From: JAVVSK01 sp036654235
GTDB lineage: Bacteria > Bacillota > Clostridia > Christensenellales > CAG-138
Assembly: GCA_036654235.1 (NCBI GenBank)
Contig: JAVVSK010000008.1
Location: 29,374 to 93,373, forward strand
DNA length: 64,000 bases
Reading direction: 5' to 3'
Shown here: one piece after another, positions 7,909 to 16,606 of the stretch
Position numbering within the stretch: position 1 is the stretch's first letter
Layout: each line of letters starts with the position of its first letter
The notes under the pieces: model-generated
Database searches by the model: none
What the model was told of the DNA's origin: nothing
The model's input: the letters and a program-made list of their open reading frames with translations, nothing else
Made by a program: the position numbers and the translations under genes

Positions 7909-9243
7909 TCATAAATTAAGCAAGCCGGATGCTATATTAAAATACACAATAAGTGCCAATGCGTCAACGATTGTAGTTAAAAACGGACTCGCCATAACGG
8001 CGGGATCAAAGCCCAGCTTTTTTGCGACGAGCGGCAAAGTACAGCCCACAAGCTTTGCGATAAAAACAGTTACGACTAAGGTAAGCGAAACTACGAGAGC
8101 AATATCGAAAGTAACGGAGTCTATAAGCATCATCTTGCCGATATTTATTATAGCCAGCGAAACGCCACAGAGCAAAGAGACGCGGAGCTCTTTCCATATT
8201 ATTTTAAATATGTCCGCAAACCTTACGTCGCCCAGCGACAGACTCCTTATAATAGTTACCGAAGACTGACTCCCTGCGTTTCCACCGGTATCCGTAAGCA
8301 TCGGAATGAAAGAGGTAAGTATAACGCAGCTCGCTATAGCACCTTCAAAAGATTGGATTATTTTGCCGGTAAACGTTGCCGAAACCATTAGGAGCATTAA
8401 CCAAGGGATTCGTTGTTTGAAAACATCAAAAACGCTCGTTTTAAGATAAGGCTTTTCGGAGGGCGTTATCGCCGCCATTTTTTCTATATCTTCGGTCGCC
8501 TCATCGCGCATTATATCTACTATATCGTCTACGGTTATTATACCTACCAAACGGTTTTCGCTGTCAACGACGGGCATAGACGTAAAATCATATTTTTGGA
8601 ACACCATAGATACTTCTTCTTGATCCATAAGTGTATCTACGCTTATTACGTTGCTATCCATTATATTTTCGATAATTGTATCATGTTCAGCCAATATAAG
8701 ATTGCGTATAGTTACAATCCCGATCAGTTTCCTCGCGCCGTCCGTTACATAACAGATTTCTATAGTTTCCTTATCGGCACATTCCTTACGTATCCGATTA
8801 AATGCGTCGTCAACGGTATCGGTCATCCTAAGATTTATAAACTCTACCGTCATTATGCTTCCGGCGCTGCTGTCCGGATAACGGAGAAGATGATTTATAT
8901 CTTTTCGCGTTTCGGGCTTCGCATAGCTTAAAAGCTTATGCACAACGCTCGCGGGCATTTCCTCGAGAAGATCCGTCGCGTCGTCAGCGAAAAGGTTGTC
9001 GAGTATATTAGCCGCCTCCTTATCGGTAAGCGACATTATCAGCGCCTGTTCAACTTCTATAGATAAATATGCAAAAACATCCGCCGCCATACTCTTTGGC
9101 AAAAGACGAAAAATTCTCATTAATTCGGATTCGGGCAATATTTCTATTATATCGGCAATATCGGCAACATTAAGTTGAATTAGTTCAGCCTTTAACTCGT
9201 TATAACGTTGCTCGGAAATAAGCTGAACAATTTTTTCAATCAT
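7909..9243 (-). CDS. mgtE: MgtE-type magnesium transporter
   Basis: MgtE is a dimeric Mg2+ channel gated by cytoplasmic magnesium. The order is an N-terminal superhelical domain (about 1-130), a CBS pair (about 135-255, with two DDAF/VDDIV-type repeats), and five C-terminal membrane helices (about 280-444). The pore-region motif TDTGGNAGSQSS is present; most homologues read GNQAS there. The start at ATG 9243 is chosen because GGAGG sits 8 bases upstream; a TTG at 9249 overlaps that spacing. A TTGCTA-17-TACAAT promoter lies at 9271-9299. The leader is too short for an M-box riboswitch, so Mg control is probably post-translational. Confidence 0.95.
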   Translation of the reverse strand: MIEKIVQLISEQRYNELKAELIQLNVADIADIIEILPESELMRIFRLLPKSMAADVFAYLSIEVEQALIMSLTDKEAANILDNLFADDATDLLEEMPASVVHKLLSYAKPETRKDINHLLRYPDSSAGSIMTVEFINLRMTDTVDDAFNRIRKECADKETIEICYVTDGARKLIGIVTIRNLILAEHDTIIENIMDSNVISVDTLMDQEEVSMVFQKYDFTSMPVVDSENRLVGIITVDDIVDIMRDEATEDIEKMAAITPSEKPYLKTSVFDVFKQRIPWLMLLMVSATFTGKIIQSFEGAIASCVILTSFIPMLTDTGGNAGSQSSVTIIRSLSLGDVRFADIFKIIWKELRVSLLCGVSLAIINIGKMMLIDSVTFDIALVVSLTLVVTVFIAKLVGCTLPLVAKKLGFDPAVMASPFLTTIVDALALIVYFNIASGLLNL

Positions 9244-9270
9244 CGGCAATCCTCCACAGAATACAGCGAT

Positions 9271-9299
9271 ATTGTATCAGAGCGTAAAGTATTTAGCAA
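9271..9299 (-). promoter_or_regulatory. Promoter of mgtE
   Basis: Read on the minus strand, TTGCTA (9299-9294) and TACAAT (9276-9271) are separated by 17 bases, about 28 bases before the mgtE start. Confidence 0.7.
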
Positions 9300-9320
9300 G
9301 GCTGGTTAAGCTTTTTTGTA

Positions 9321-9346
9321 TTTTATTGTGTTTAAACACAATAAAA
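9321..9346. promoter_or_regulatory. 26-bp perfect palindrome in the mgtE/walJ divergent region
   Basis: The sequence is a perfect two-fold palindrome with half-site TTTTATTGTGTTT, centred between the two divergent promoters and ending 22 bases upstream of the mgtE -35 box. A second perfect palindrome, AATGTGCGCACATT, lies at 9369-9382. The layout is that of repressor or activator binding sites. A hairpin terminator is less likely because neither neighbouring gene ends here. Confidence 0.5.
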
Positions 9347-9412
9347 CGTTTCAAATAAGCTTCCCATAAATGTGCGCACATTATATCCGCGAAAAAGTCC
9401 TGATCTTCTTGT

Positions 9413-9441
9413 TTGTTATGAGGAGGAATATAGGTTATAAT
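9413..9441 (+). promoter_or_regulatory. Promoter of the walJ-like gene
   Basis: TTGTTA (9413-9418) and TATAAT (9436-9441) are separated by 17 bases, about 20 bases before the start codon, leaving a very short leader with GGAGGTGA. Confidence 0.7.
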
Positions 9442-9462
9442 GACAAACCGTGGAGGTGACAA

Positions 9463-10242
9463 ATGCGGTTTTTTCCATTGTTCAGCGGATCCAGCGGAAA
9501 CTGCTCTTTAATTGAGGGCGGGGGAGTTCGCGTTCTTATCGATGCCGGGTTATCCGGGAAAGCAATTGAGGCTGCCCTTACCGAATATGCACTGTCACCC
9601 GATACGATAGACGCTATTTTAATAACACATGAACATATTGATCACATAAGAGGCGTCGGCGTTTTAAGCAGGCGTTACGATATACCCGTATATGCAAATA
9701 CCGGCACATGGCAGGGAATGTGCGGAATAATAGGCAACATATCACCAAAAAACGAGAGAGTTTTTGAAACGGGGCGGAGCTTTTTTATAAAACAGCTCGA
9801 TATATCCCCTTTCTCAACACCGCACGACGCGAACGAGTCCGTCTGTTACGTCTGCATGGCTGAAGGACGGAAGCTTTCGATTATGACCGACATAGGCCAT
9901 GTAACGAACGCGCTCCTTTCCGCCGTTGAATATTCCAATCTCTTGCTTTTAGAGTCAAACTATGATATAGAAATGTTAGACGTAGGCTCATATCCATATC
10001 CGTTAAAACGGAGGATAAAGGGAAATCACGGACATCTTTCCAACGAAGACGCGGGGGCGGCTCTCGTAAAGCTATATAATCGAGGTATAAAGCGTACAAT
10101 TTTAGGGCATTTAAGTAAAGAAAACAATACTGAGATAATAGCGCGGCTTACCGTTGAAAACGCTCTGGCTGAAAACGAAATATACGATATGTCGCTGTGC
10201 GTTGCGCATAGGGATAGGAGCTGCGGTCAATTTTACGTATAA
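9463..10242 (+). CDS. walJ: Metallo-beta-lactamase fold hydrolase, WalJ/YycJ-like
   Basis: The 259-residue protein starts MRFFPLFSGSSGNCSLIE, the signature opening of the YycJ/WalJ group. The HEHIDH metal motif follows (about residue 58), then TPHDANESVCY, a TDIGH with the bridging Asp, a LLLESNYD segment and a C-terminal GHLS. WalJ homologues usually sit in the walRKHIJ operon and are linked to coordinating cell division and wall growth with replication. Here the gene is separate from any walRK pair. GGAGGTG is 4 bases before the ATG. The reaction catalysed is unproven; a nuclease activity has been discussed for the family. Confidence 0.85.
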   Translation: MRFFPLFSGSSGNCSLIEGGGVRVLIDAGLSGKAIEAALTEYALSPDTIDAILITHEHIDHIRGVGVLSRRYDIPVYANTGTWQGMCGIIGNISPKNERVFETGRSFFIKQLDISPFSTPHDANESVCYVCMAEGRKLSIMTDIGHVTNALLSAVEYSNLLLLESNYDIEMLDVGSYPYPLKRRIKGNHGHLSNEDAGAALVKLYNRGIKRTILGHLSKENNTEIIARLTVENALAENEIYDMSLCVAHRDRSCGQFYV

Positions 10243-10282
10243 AACACCTATTTAGAGTTATTTTTTTGGGAGGGATATAGCA

Positions 10283-11653
10283 GTGACACATGATATTATA
10301 ATTTTGGGAGGCGGCCCAGCAGGGTATCGCGCAGCGGAACAGGCGGCAAAGTCCGGTTTAAAGACGCTTTGCGTCGAAAAGTTAAACGTCGGAGGCGTAT
10401 GTTTAAACGAAGGATGTATACCTACAAAGACTCTGCTTTATAGCGCAAAACTGTTCGACGGAGCAACTCACGGAGAAAAATACGGCGTTTTTTCCGAAGC
10501 GATAAAAATTGACCATGCGAAGGTCGTTGCAAGAAAAAATAAAGTTGTAAAGCTCCTTACCGGTGGCGTAAAGGCGGCTCTAAAGGCTCATGGCGCGGAG
10601 CTTATAATCGGCGAAGGTAAAATAATCGAAAAAGAAAACGGAGAATTTAAGGTTGCTGTCGGCGAAAATGAATATACATCAAAATATCTCCTTATAGCTA
10701 CCGGCTCAAGCCCGGTTATACCCCCTATACCCGGAGCAAAGAATGGCGTCGAAAAAGGAACGATTCTAACGAATAAGGAGATCCTTGCTCTAACCGAGAT
10801 ACCCAAGAGACTTCTCATAATAGGCGGTGGAGTTATCGGTCTTGAAATGGCAAGTTATTTCAATTCGATAGGCAGCGCGGTAACCGTAGTCGAAATGCTT
10901 GACCATATTGCGGGCGAAAACGATGCTGAACTTTCTTTGATTTTACAAAAAACCTATGCAAAAAGAGGCGTACACTTTATTCTCTCAACTAAAGTTGTAA
11001 GCCTTGAAAACGACATTGCGAAATGCGATTCGGACGGCGAAATTACGGAGATCCCGTTCGATAAAGCTTTAATGAGCGTTGGAAGAAGGGCTAACACCGC
11101 GGATCTCGGTTTAGACGCAATAGACGTTTTAATTGAACGCGGTGCCGTTATAACCGACGACCATATGCGTACCAATGTTGAAAACGCATATGCGGCGGGC
11201 GACGTAAACGGAAAATCGATGCTTGCGCATACCGCGTATCGCGAAGCGGACGTAGCGGTAAACAACATAATCGGTATTGAAGATTCGGTAGACTATTCAA
11301 AAATACCGGCCGTTATATATACTAATCCCGAACTCGGAAGCATAGGCGAAACCGAAGATACAGCAGTGAAAAAAAACTTAAATTATGGAATCGTAAAAAT
11401 ACCTATGCGCTTTTCGGGTCGCTATCTCGCCGAAAACGAAGGAGGAGACGGTGTTTTTAAGATGATAATCAATAAGGAGAGCAAGGTCGTTTTAGGTGCG
11501 CAAGCTCTTTGCAACTATGCCTCCGAATTTATCGTATCCGTCGGCGTTATGATGGAAGCTAAAATGACCGTTGAACAGATAAAAAAAGTTGTTTTCCCGC
11601 ATCCAACCGTTTGCGAAATAATAAGAGAGGGCATAGACAGTTGCGAATTTTAG
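10283..11653 (+). CDS. lpdA: Dihydrolipoyl dehydrogenase
   Basis: This FAD enzyme reoxidises dihydrolipoamide with NAD+, serving as the L-protein of glycine cleavage or E3 of 2-oxoacid dehydrogenases. It shows the FAD dinucleotide motif GGGPAG (about 9-14), the redox-active pair in GGVCLNEGC (C40, C45), an NAD fold with GGGVIGLEMAS, an AAGDV FAD segment and the C-terminal HPTVCEI His-Glu pair. It has 456 residues and no N-terminal lipoyl domain. The start is GTG with GGGAGG 9 bases upstream. No 2-oxoacid dehydrogenase genes are nearby, while a complete gcv operon lies elsewhere in the window, so glycine cleavage is its likeliest partner. Confidence 0.93.
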   Translation: MTHDIIILGGGPAGYRAAEQAAKSGLKTLCVEKLNVGGVCLNEGCIPTKTLLYSAKLFDGATHGEKYGVFSEAIKIDHAKVVARKNKVVKLLTGGVKAALKAHGAELIIGEGKIIEKENGEFKVAVGENEYTSKYLLIATGSSPVIPPIPGAKNGVEKGTILTNKEILALTEIPKRLLIIGGGVIGLEMASYFNSIGSAVTVVEMLDHIAGENDAELSLILQKTYAKRGVHFILSTKVVSLENDIAKCDSDGEITEIPFDKALMSVGRRANTADLGLDAIDVLIERGAVITDDHMRTNVENAYAAGDVNGKSMLAHTAYREADVAVNNIIGIEDSVDYSKIPAVIYTNPELGSIGETEDTAVKKNLNYGIVKIPMRFSGRYLAENEGGDGVFKMIINKESKVVLGAQALCNYASEFIVSVGVMMEAKMTVEQIKKVVFPHPTVCEIIREGIDSCEF

Positions 11654-12087
11654 CCTATGAAGGCTATATGAAAGATGCCCTCGCCGAAGCCGAGCTTGCT
11701 TTTTTTGCGGGCGAGGTTCCGGTGGGGGCAATCGTCGTTAAAGACGACACCATAATTTCCCGCGCGCATAATTTCGTTGAGCGGGACGGTTTAGCTACGG
11801 CTCATGCTGAGCTTCGGGCTATCGATATCGCCTCAAAGTCGCTTGGACGAAGACTTAACGGATGCACTCTCATAACGACGCTTGAGCCTTGCCCGATGTG
11901 CATGGGCGCTATTTTAAACGCGCGAATAGACGTTATCGTCTTTGGCGCTTTCGACCCAATCATGGGCTGCGCCTGTTCCGCTATAGATTTAAGTTGCTTT
12001 AATAAAAATCTAAAAGTCGTGGGAGGCGTATTGATAGATGACTGCGAATCGCTCCTTAAAAAACGGTTTGGGGAAATGCGCAACTGA
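11641..12087 (+). CDS. tadA: tRNA-specific adenosine deaminase
   Basis: TadA converts A34 to inosine in the anticodon of tRNA-Arg. The zinc deaminase motifs TAHAELRAI (His and catalytic Glu) and LEPCPMCMGA (two Cys ligands) are present, as is the C-terminal GVLIDDCESLLKKRF helix. The start is uncertain. TTG 11641 has GAGAGG 10 bases upstream and gives 148 residues, ATG 11668 would give the compact form MKDALAEAE, and ATG 11611 would extend far into lpdA. I prefer 11641, which overlaps lpdA by 13 bases and suggests coupling. Confidence 0.9.
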   Translation: MRILAYEGYMKDALAEAELAFFAGEVPVGAIVVKDDTIISRAHNFVERDGLATAHAELRAIDIASKSLGRRLNGCTLITTLEPCPMCMGAILNARIDVIVFGAFDPIMGCACSAIDLSCFNKNLKVVGGVLIDDCESLLKKRFGEMRN

Positions 12088-12124
12088 GAAAAGTTTACGC
12101 TTCTTTCTGTTTTTTTATGATTTA

Positions 12125-12282
12125 TACTTTTGATCAGCAATAATATTTGCATATATAATAGTGATTTTATTTGAAACTCTGCGCGATTATAGAAACTTTA
12201 TTTATTTTTATCTATTATTGGCTAAACAATAATCCAAATAATTCCTTTAATTTATTGATTATATTATTGCTGACTAAAAGTA
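12125..12282. mobile_element. MITE-like element with 22-bp terminal inverted repeats
   Basis: In the 357-base gap between tadA and gdpP, TACTTTTgaTCAGCAATAAT (starting 12125) is matched as an inverted repeat ending at 12282, with 20 of 22 bases pairing. The 158-bp interval holds no gene and is strongly AT-rich. The short sequence TTTA occurs directly outside each end, possibly a target duplication; a TA duplication is an alternative reading. No other copy was noticed in the window. Confidence 0.45.
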
Positions 12283-12379
12283 TTTATTATAAAACTATAT
12301 TGATTGCCGCTTCGTTTTGCTCGGTTTTCCATAGATCCGTTCAATTTAGACGATTCGTAAGAAAGCGACCGTAACAAAC

Positions 12380-12408
12380 TTGCAAAAAATTCATATAGGG
12401 AATATAAT
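12380..12408 (+). promoter_or_regulatory. Promoter of gdpP-rplI-dnaB
   Basis: TTGCAA (12380-12385) and a perfect TATAAT (12403-12408) are separated by 17 bases, about 37 bases before gdpP. Confidence 0.75.
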
Positions 12409-12444
12409 TGTAGGTATACTGACGAACAGGGGGGGTGCTGATCT

Positions 12445-14391
12445 ATGATGAAAAAAAATTCGGTTTTTTTGCTGCTGATGCTCCTTGGAATTTGCGGAAT
12501 ATGCGTAGTATCGGCGACGCTTTTTATTCATCCGGTAGGAATAATCGCCTGCCTTTTGGTTGTCGCCGCCTTTGCTGTTGCGATAATATATGCACACAAT
12601 TGTGATGCGGAAATAAGCAAGGCGTTAAACGATGTTTTTAATGAAAATTCGATAATATCGGTACAGCTTATAAACAGCGTCAAGGTTCCATGCCTCTTAT
12701 TTAATAAAAGATCAAAAATAATTTGGAGTAACGTTGCGTTTCGTGAAATATTTTCCGGGGAATATCTTCACGATGTGATAGAAGATCCCGATTTATTTAC
12801 TCCGCATCATTCTATGCAAAAAGAAGTGAACGGCAGACAGTTTTCGATAATAAATATACCCGTAGAGCGCAAAAATAAATTGGCGGATACCATCGTTTTT
12901 CAGTATTGGCTAGACAGAACCGAAGAGTTGCACTATGCACATCTATACGAGGATAACATGCCGACGGCGGCTATCATATTTATAGACAACTATGATGATA
13001 TAAACGCTATAAAAGGTTTTAACAGAAATATAGCTATCAACGAGGTTGAACGCATTGTAGCTAACTTTGCTCGGGCGGTAAACGGAACATATCGGCGCTA
13101 TGAAAATGCACAGTTTTTTGTTCTTTTTGAACGAAAGTATCTTGCGGCCGTTGAAAAAAATAAGTTCGATATTTTTAATAAGGTGCACGATATAGAGACA
13201 GGTCTTGACCAGCCAATAACTCTCTCTATCGCGATAGGTGTTTCTGAAAGCATAGCGAAGTCGGAAGAGGAAGCAAGAAACGCTATGGAGCTTGCTCTAG
13301 GGCGCGGAGGAGATCAAGTTGTCGTTAAACGCGGCGGTAAATATTCATTTTACGGCGCAAATATTCTTCTCAGCACAAAAAACTCGCGCGTTCAGGTGCG
13401 AATGAAATCAAACGCATTGCGACAGCTCTTTGTAAACGCATCCGATGTTTTTATAATGGGTCATAAGCGTGCTGATATGGACTCATTGGGAGCCGCTCTC
13501 GGGCTTATGCGCTGCGCCTCGTCACTCTCGAAAAATTCATATTTCGTACTCGACGATATCAACCCAACAATAGAGAGCGCAATAGAAACGATGAACCGCG
13601 ACCGCTCATATGCAAATAAAATAAAATCACCGGAACAGGCTATTGAGATGATTAAGCCGACTTCCCTTCTCGTAATAGTCGATACTCAAAGGGAAAGCCT
13701 AATTCCTTCTCCCGCACTTTTGAAAAAAGCAAAAAAAATTGCAATCGTAGATCATCATAGAAAGTCTGTTGATTCGATAAACGGAGAGGCTATGTCTTGG
13801 ACGGAATCGTCGGCTTCCTCTGCTTGCGAACTCGTTACCGAAATTTTACAATATTTCGACGATAAGACCTCTCTAACTTCGTTTGAAGCGGGGGCCATGT
13901 TGGCTGGTATAAGCATAGACACTAAGTCATTCACGTTTAATACCGGTGCCCGAACATTCGATGCGGCGAGTTTTTTAAAGCGCAAGGGTGCCGATACCGG
14001 AACGGTTAAGCTCATGTTCAGAGACGATATAGAGATATTTAAGGCACGCGTGCGCGTTGTCGAAGCAGCAGAGTTGTCAAATAACGGTATAGCTATAGCA
14101 TATTGTCCCTCTGACTGCAAAAATCCTACTCTTATAGCGGCTCAGGCCGCGGATACTTTGCTCTCAATAAAGGGAATACAGGCGAGCTTTGTCATAGCGG
14201 AAGCGGACGGAGGGTATTCTATAAGCGCGCGAAGCCTTGGCAGTATAAACGTTCAGCTGATAATGGAAAGTTTAGGGGGAGGTGGACACCTTACCGTTGC
14301 CGGCGCTCAAATTACGGCTGTTAACAGGGGAGAAGCGATTGCATCGCTTAAAAAAGCAATAGAACTATATTCTAAGGAGGTTAAAAAATAA
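12445..14391 (+). CDS. gdpP: Cyclic-di-AMP phosphodiesterase GdpP
   Basis: GdpP hydrolyses c-di-AMP to pApA and so affects potassium homeostasis, wall stress and beta-lactam tolerance. The 648-residue protein has two N-terminal membrane helices (about 5-27 and 30-51), a degenerate PAS segment, a degenerate GGDEF-like domain (about 170-300), a DHH domain with GHKRADMDSLG (about 338) and VDHHRKSVD, and a DHHA1 domain ending in GGGGHLTVAGAQ (about 611). It is followed by rplI with a one-base overlap, the conserved gdpP-rplI-dnaB order of Firmicutes. The ribosome binding site is a G-rich run (GGGGGGTG). Confidence 0.95.
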   Translation: MMKKNSVFLLLMLLGICGICVVSATLFIHPVGIIACLLVVAAFAVAIIYAHNCDAEISKALNDVFNENSIISVQLINSVKVPCLLFNKRSKIIWSNVAFREIFSGEYLHDVIEDPDLFTPHHSMQKEVNGRQFSIINIPVERKNKLADTIVFQYWLDRTEELHYAHLYEDNMPTAAIIFIDNYDDINAIKGFNRNIAINEVERIVANFARAVNGTYRRYENAQFFVLFERKYLAAVEKNKFDIFNKVHDIETGLDQPITLSIAIGVSESIAKSEEEARNAMELALGRGGDQVVVKRGGKYSFYGANILLSTKNSRVQVRMKSNALRQLFVNASDVFIMGHKRADMDSLGAALGLMRCASSLSKNSYFVLDDINPTIESAIETMNRDRSYANKIKSPEQAIEMIKPTSLLVIVDTQRESLIPSPALLKKAKKIAIVDHHRKSVDSINGEAMSWTESSASSACELVTEILQYFDDKTSLTSFEAGAMLAGISIDTKSFTFNTGARTFDAASFLKRKGADTGTVKLMFRDDIEIFKARVRVVEAAELSNNGIAIAYCPSDCKNPTLIAAQAADTLLSIKGIQASFVIAEADGGYSISARSLGSINVQLIMESLGGGGHLTVAGAQITAVNRGEAIASLKKAIELYSKEVKK

Positions 14392-14846
14392 TGAAAGTAT
14401 TACTTCAAGCGGATATTAAAGGAAGCGGAAAGGCCGGAGACATAATAACGGTCAGCGACGGATACGCGAGAAATTTCCTTCTACCAAAAGGTTTAGCCGT
14501 ACCGGCAGATGCACAGTCTATAAATGCTACCAATATACGAAAGAGCGCGGAACAGCATAAAAAGGACATGGCAAAGATTCATGCTAAGGAATTGGCTAGT
14601 GGTATGCATGGGCTTACGGTCAAAATATATGCTAAAGCGGGAACCGGGGGGCGTCTCTTCGGATCGGTCACCGTTCAGGAGATCGTTGACGCATTAAAGG
14701 CGCAATACGATATTGCGGTCGATAAGAAAAAGATAAAAATCAAAGATACAATAAAGACGACGGGTAAGGTAGAGGTCAGTGCGCATATGTTTGAAGATGC
14801 AGATGCGACTTTCATAGTAGAGGTCTTACCTATTAGCGAGAACTGA
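14391..14846 (+). CDS. rplI: 50S ribosomal protein L9
   Basis: L9 binds 23S rRNA near the L1 stalk base and helps keep the reading frame. The 151-residue product starts MKVLLQADIKGSGKAGDIITVSDGYARNFLLPKGLA, the diagnostic N-terminal domain, followed by the long connecting helix and a C-terminal domain (GGRLFGSVTVQEIVDAL). AAGGAGG lies at the end of gdpP, and the ATG shares one base with its stop codon. Confidence 0.97.
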   Translation: MKVLLQADIKGSGKAGDIITVSDGYARNFLLPKGLAVPADAQSINATNIRKSAEQHKKDMAKIHAKELASGMHGLTVKIYAKAGTGGRLFGSVTVQEIVDALKAQYDIAVDKKKIKIKDTIKTTGKVEVSAHMFEDADATFIVEVLPISEN

Positions 14847-14915
14847 TTGACGAAGAATTTAACTTCGCTTATAAGCATTAATTATTATTTTGTTTTTGTA
14901 GGAAGCCTTTGAAAA

Positions 14916-16277
14916 ATGGAAAATTATACAGACATGATGCCGGAACAAAAACCGCAGGAGATACGTATCCCGCCAAACAATATTGACGCTGAAAAGTCGG
15001 CGATAGGCTCGGCCTTAATTTCGCGCATGGCGGCAGAAACGCTAATGGAGGCTCTCAGCGATGAGGACTTCTATTTAGCGCGCCATAAAGACATATTTTC
15101 CTGCATGCAAGGTCTATATAATTCGGGTACTCCTATCGACGTTATAACCGTTAAAGATGCGCTAGATACCGTCGGAAAGCTCAAAAACGCAGGCGGTATA
15201 ATCTATCTTACGGAGCTTTCAACATATCCTCCCTCCGTCGCAAATATACAGTACTATGTTGATATAATAGCGGAGTTATCTGTAAAGCGAAGGCTTCTAG
15301 GCGTTGGCTCTGATATTGTTGACGATGCGTTTAACAGTGAAAAATCCGCGGATTCCGTTTTAGACAATGCCGAAAGGCGCATATTCGACGTATCTATGCG
15401 AAAAAGAAGCGACACGCTCCTACCTATGTCGGACTACATATCTGATGCACATGCAAAAATAGGTGAGCTTATGCGAACTCGCGGACAGATTACCGGAGTG
15501 GGCACTGGGTTTTCCGATATTGATAAGCTTACAAGCGGATTTCAGGGGAGCGATCTTATTATAATTGCGGCGCGTCCGTCTATGGGTAAGACCGCATTTG
15601 CTCTTAATATAGCTACCAATGCCGCGCTCAGATTTCAAAAAAGCGTAGCTATATTTAGTCTTGAAATGAGCGCCGGACAGCTCGTTACTCGAATGATTTG
15701 TTCCGAAGCATCAGCAAATATGCAAAACGTTAAGACCGGCGCGTCGACGGACGAAGAGCTTATGCGTATCGGTGCCGTTATAAAGCCCCTTGAAAACGCT
15801 AAAATATATATTGACGATAATGCCGCCATAAATGTCGCTGAAATGCGTTCAAAATGCAGAAGGCTAAAGCTAAAAAGCGGTCTTGATATGATAGTGATAG
15901 ATTATTTGCAGTTGATGCGCGCATCAAAAAAATCGGATAGCCGCGTACTCGAAGTTGCGGAGATTACACGTTCCCTTAAAATTTTAGCGCGCGAACTTAA
16001 TATTCCTATAGTACTATTATCTCAGCTTTCAAGGCAGCCTGAGCAGCGCGCCGACCATAGACCTAACCCCGCCGATCTTCGAGAAAGCGGCGCTATAGAA
16101 CAAGACGCCGATATTATACTTATGCTATACCGACCTGAGGTTTACGGCGAAAGCGATACGAATGTCTGTGAAGTCATAATCTCAAAACACAGAAACGGTC
16201 CTACCGGTAAGATTTTCCTCGCCTGGATGAGCGAATATACCAGATTTGAAAACAGTACCGAGCCTATGCAGCTTTGA
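14916..16277 (+). CDS. dnaB: Replicative DNA helicase
   Basis: The 453-residue protein is a hexameric helicase of the replication fork. An N-terminal DnaB domain (PPNNIDAEKSAIGSALIS onwards) interacts with primase, and the RecA-like C-terminal domain has Walker A RPSMGKTAFALNIA (about 222-235), Walker B MIVIDYLQLM (about 324-333) and the LSQLSRQPEQRADHRP / LRESGAIEQDAD motifs. No intein is present; homologues often carry one at these motifs. AGGAAG lies 10 bases before the ATG. It is the last gene of gdpP-rplI-dnaB. Confidence 0.97.
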   Translation: MENYTDMMPEQKPQEIRIPPNNIDAEKSAIGSALISRMAAETLMEALSDEDFYLARHKDIFSCMQGLYNSGTPIDVITVKDALDTVGKLKNAGGIIYLTELSTYPPSVANIQYYVDIIAELSVKRRLLGVGSDIVDDAFNSEKSADSVLDNAERRIFDVSMRKRSDTLLPMSDYISDAHAKIGELMRTRGQITGVGTGFSDIDKLTSGFQGSDLIIIAARPSMGKTAFALNIATNAALRFQKSVAIFSLEMSAGQLVTRMICSEASANMQNVKTGASTDEELMRIGAVIKPLENAKIYIDDNAAINVAEMRSKCRRLKLKSGLDMIVIDYLQLMRASKKSDSRVLEVAEITRSLKILARELNIPIVLLSQLSRQPEQRADHRPNPADLRESGAIEQDADIILMLYRPEVYGESDTNVCEVIISKHRNGPTGKIFLAWMSEYTRFENSTEPMQL

Positions 16278-16606
16278 CGAATGTAGACTATTTCGCAAAG
16301 AGGTAGCAATATTCGCAAATCTATACACTGACGATAAAATACGTTTTTTCCTAATATACCTAAGCGTATTTTATATTTGAAATCAAATATTTCATTATAA
16401 AAAAGCTTATTTCATTGCTACTTAAAATGATTTTCATTAATAATCCAACGCAAAAATATTAGTGTTTTATCCAATGTTTAAAATACTACCCAATATTTCC
16501 GATTCCGACTCCCCTGCTTCTCATTGCGGATTTGCCTCCCCGGAACTTTAATGACACGCTATAGTTTGGATTTCCCTTGCGCTATATTTCGCGATTTTTT
16601 ATATGA
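16278..16606. other. Intergenic stretch with possible weak terminator
   Basis: No gene is seen. An AT-rich hairpin, TAAAATACG (16335-16343) with CGTATTTTA (16365-16373), may terminate the dnaB operon. The rest is AT-rich, and the left end of the IS1595-type element must lie here, but I could not identify terminal inverted repeats by eye. Confidence 0.35.

Noticed and set aside
8413..8931. 172-codon plus-strand frame inside mgtE
   Set aside because: It is fully antisense to the well-supported mgtE gene and rich in Tyr, His and Phe, as expected for a shadow frame.
9250..9462. M-box magnesium riboswitch before mgtE
   Set aside because: The promoter lies about 28 bases from the start codon, so the leader is far too short, and no M-box motifs were seen.
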